NCBI GenBank assembly: GCA_964402115.1
Contig: CAYOBW010000025.1
Coordinates: forward strand, 1-41,541
Source: CAYOBW01 sp964402115
GTDB taxonomy: Bacteria; Verrucomicrobiota; Kiritimatiellia; UBA8416; CAYOBW01
Length of the DNA stretch: 41,541 bases
Direction of reading: 5' to 3'
The first letter of the stretch is position 1, and the number at the start of each line of letters is the position of its first letter. The translations under genes and the position numbers were made by a program. The notes under the pieces were generated by a model. That model made no database searches, was not told the DNA's origin, and saw only the letters and a list, made by a program, of their open reading frames with translations. Below, piece by piece: positions 41,500 to 41,541 of the stretch.

Positions 41500-41541
41500 G
41501 AGAGAAGTCAGAAGCCAGAATTCAGGATTCAGAATGACATG
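41500..41541. repeat. Short degenerate CAGAA/ATTCAG repeat at the window edge
   Basis: The last ~40 bases are purine- and AT-richer than the rest and consist of related words (GTCAGAAG, CCAGAATTCAG, GATTCAGAATGAC). This looks like the edge of a simple intergenic repeat tract cut by the window end. The rest of 41359-41541 holds the promoter and operator and no gene. Confidence 0.35.

Overview
The window is about 41.5 kb of GC-rich bacterial DNA with dense coding on both strands. Organism (inference): a member of the PVC superphylum, most likely Kiritimatiellota, Verrucomicrobiota or Lentisphaerota. The pointers are giant secreted proteins built from autotransporter-associated beta-strand repeats (PATR), a DWPQWRG-type PQQ propeller, an AraC regulator, many glycoside hydrolases, and an alginate-type O-acetylation cluster. 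There is no rRNA, tRNA, CRISPR array, integrase or transposase that I can recognise.

Layout. (1) 175-7114, plus strand: a tripartite efflux/export operon (ABC ATPase, two FtsX/MacB-type permeases, HlyD/MacA-type adaptor, TolC-type outer-membrane channel) followed by a secreted PQQ-like propeller. (2) 7176-8147, plus: an AraC-family regulator, convergent with a secreted TIM-barrel-like protein (8151-9380, minus). (3) 9471-25000, minus: secreted proteins, namely two giant PATR proteins, an M64-type metallopeptidase with HEAT-like repeats, and an unassigned secreted protein. Two gene relics lie between them: a shrunken PATR C-terminus and the remains of a GH106-like glycosidase. (4) 24989-27511, minus: a cytoplasmic GH116 glycosidase whose frame is cut by one in-frame TGA, followed 2 nt later by a perfect 10-bp G/C hairpin. 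(5) 27758-41358, minus: one tightly packed run of eight ORFs. In transcription order these are AlgI-type MBOAT acyltransferase, a double-domain AlgX/AlgJ-like SGNH protein, a TolB-like propeller, a LamG-like protein, a 37-codon ORF, a GPH-family sugar symporter, GH78 alpha-L-rhamnosidase and a secreted GH9-like enzyme. Junctions are ATGA overlaps or gaps of at most about 22 bp.

How it may work together (inference). Region 5 looks like a unit that handles a rhamnose-containing, possibly O-acetylated glycan: GH9-like outside the cytoplasm, GPH import, then GH78 and GH116 in the cytoplasm. Unusually, it is co-transcribed with an acetyl-transfer machine. Two promoters in the window, one before the eight-ORF run and one before the PATR genes, carry the same AraC-like tandem operator: two near-identical half-sites exactly 21 bp apart, next to or overlapping a TTGACA/TTTACA -35 box. 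That would place cell-surface PATR proteins and glycan use/acetylation under one AraC-type regulator, possibly the one encoded at 7176.

The most notable observations are the shared operator, the GH116 TGA with its hairpin, the acetylation/glycosidase operon with its duplicated SGNH domain, and a shared GT[LVI]xxx[RQ] C-terminus on otherwise unrelated secreted proteins.
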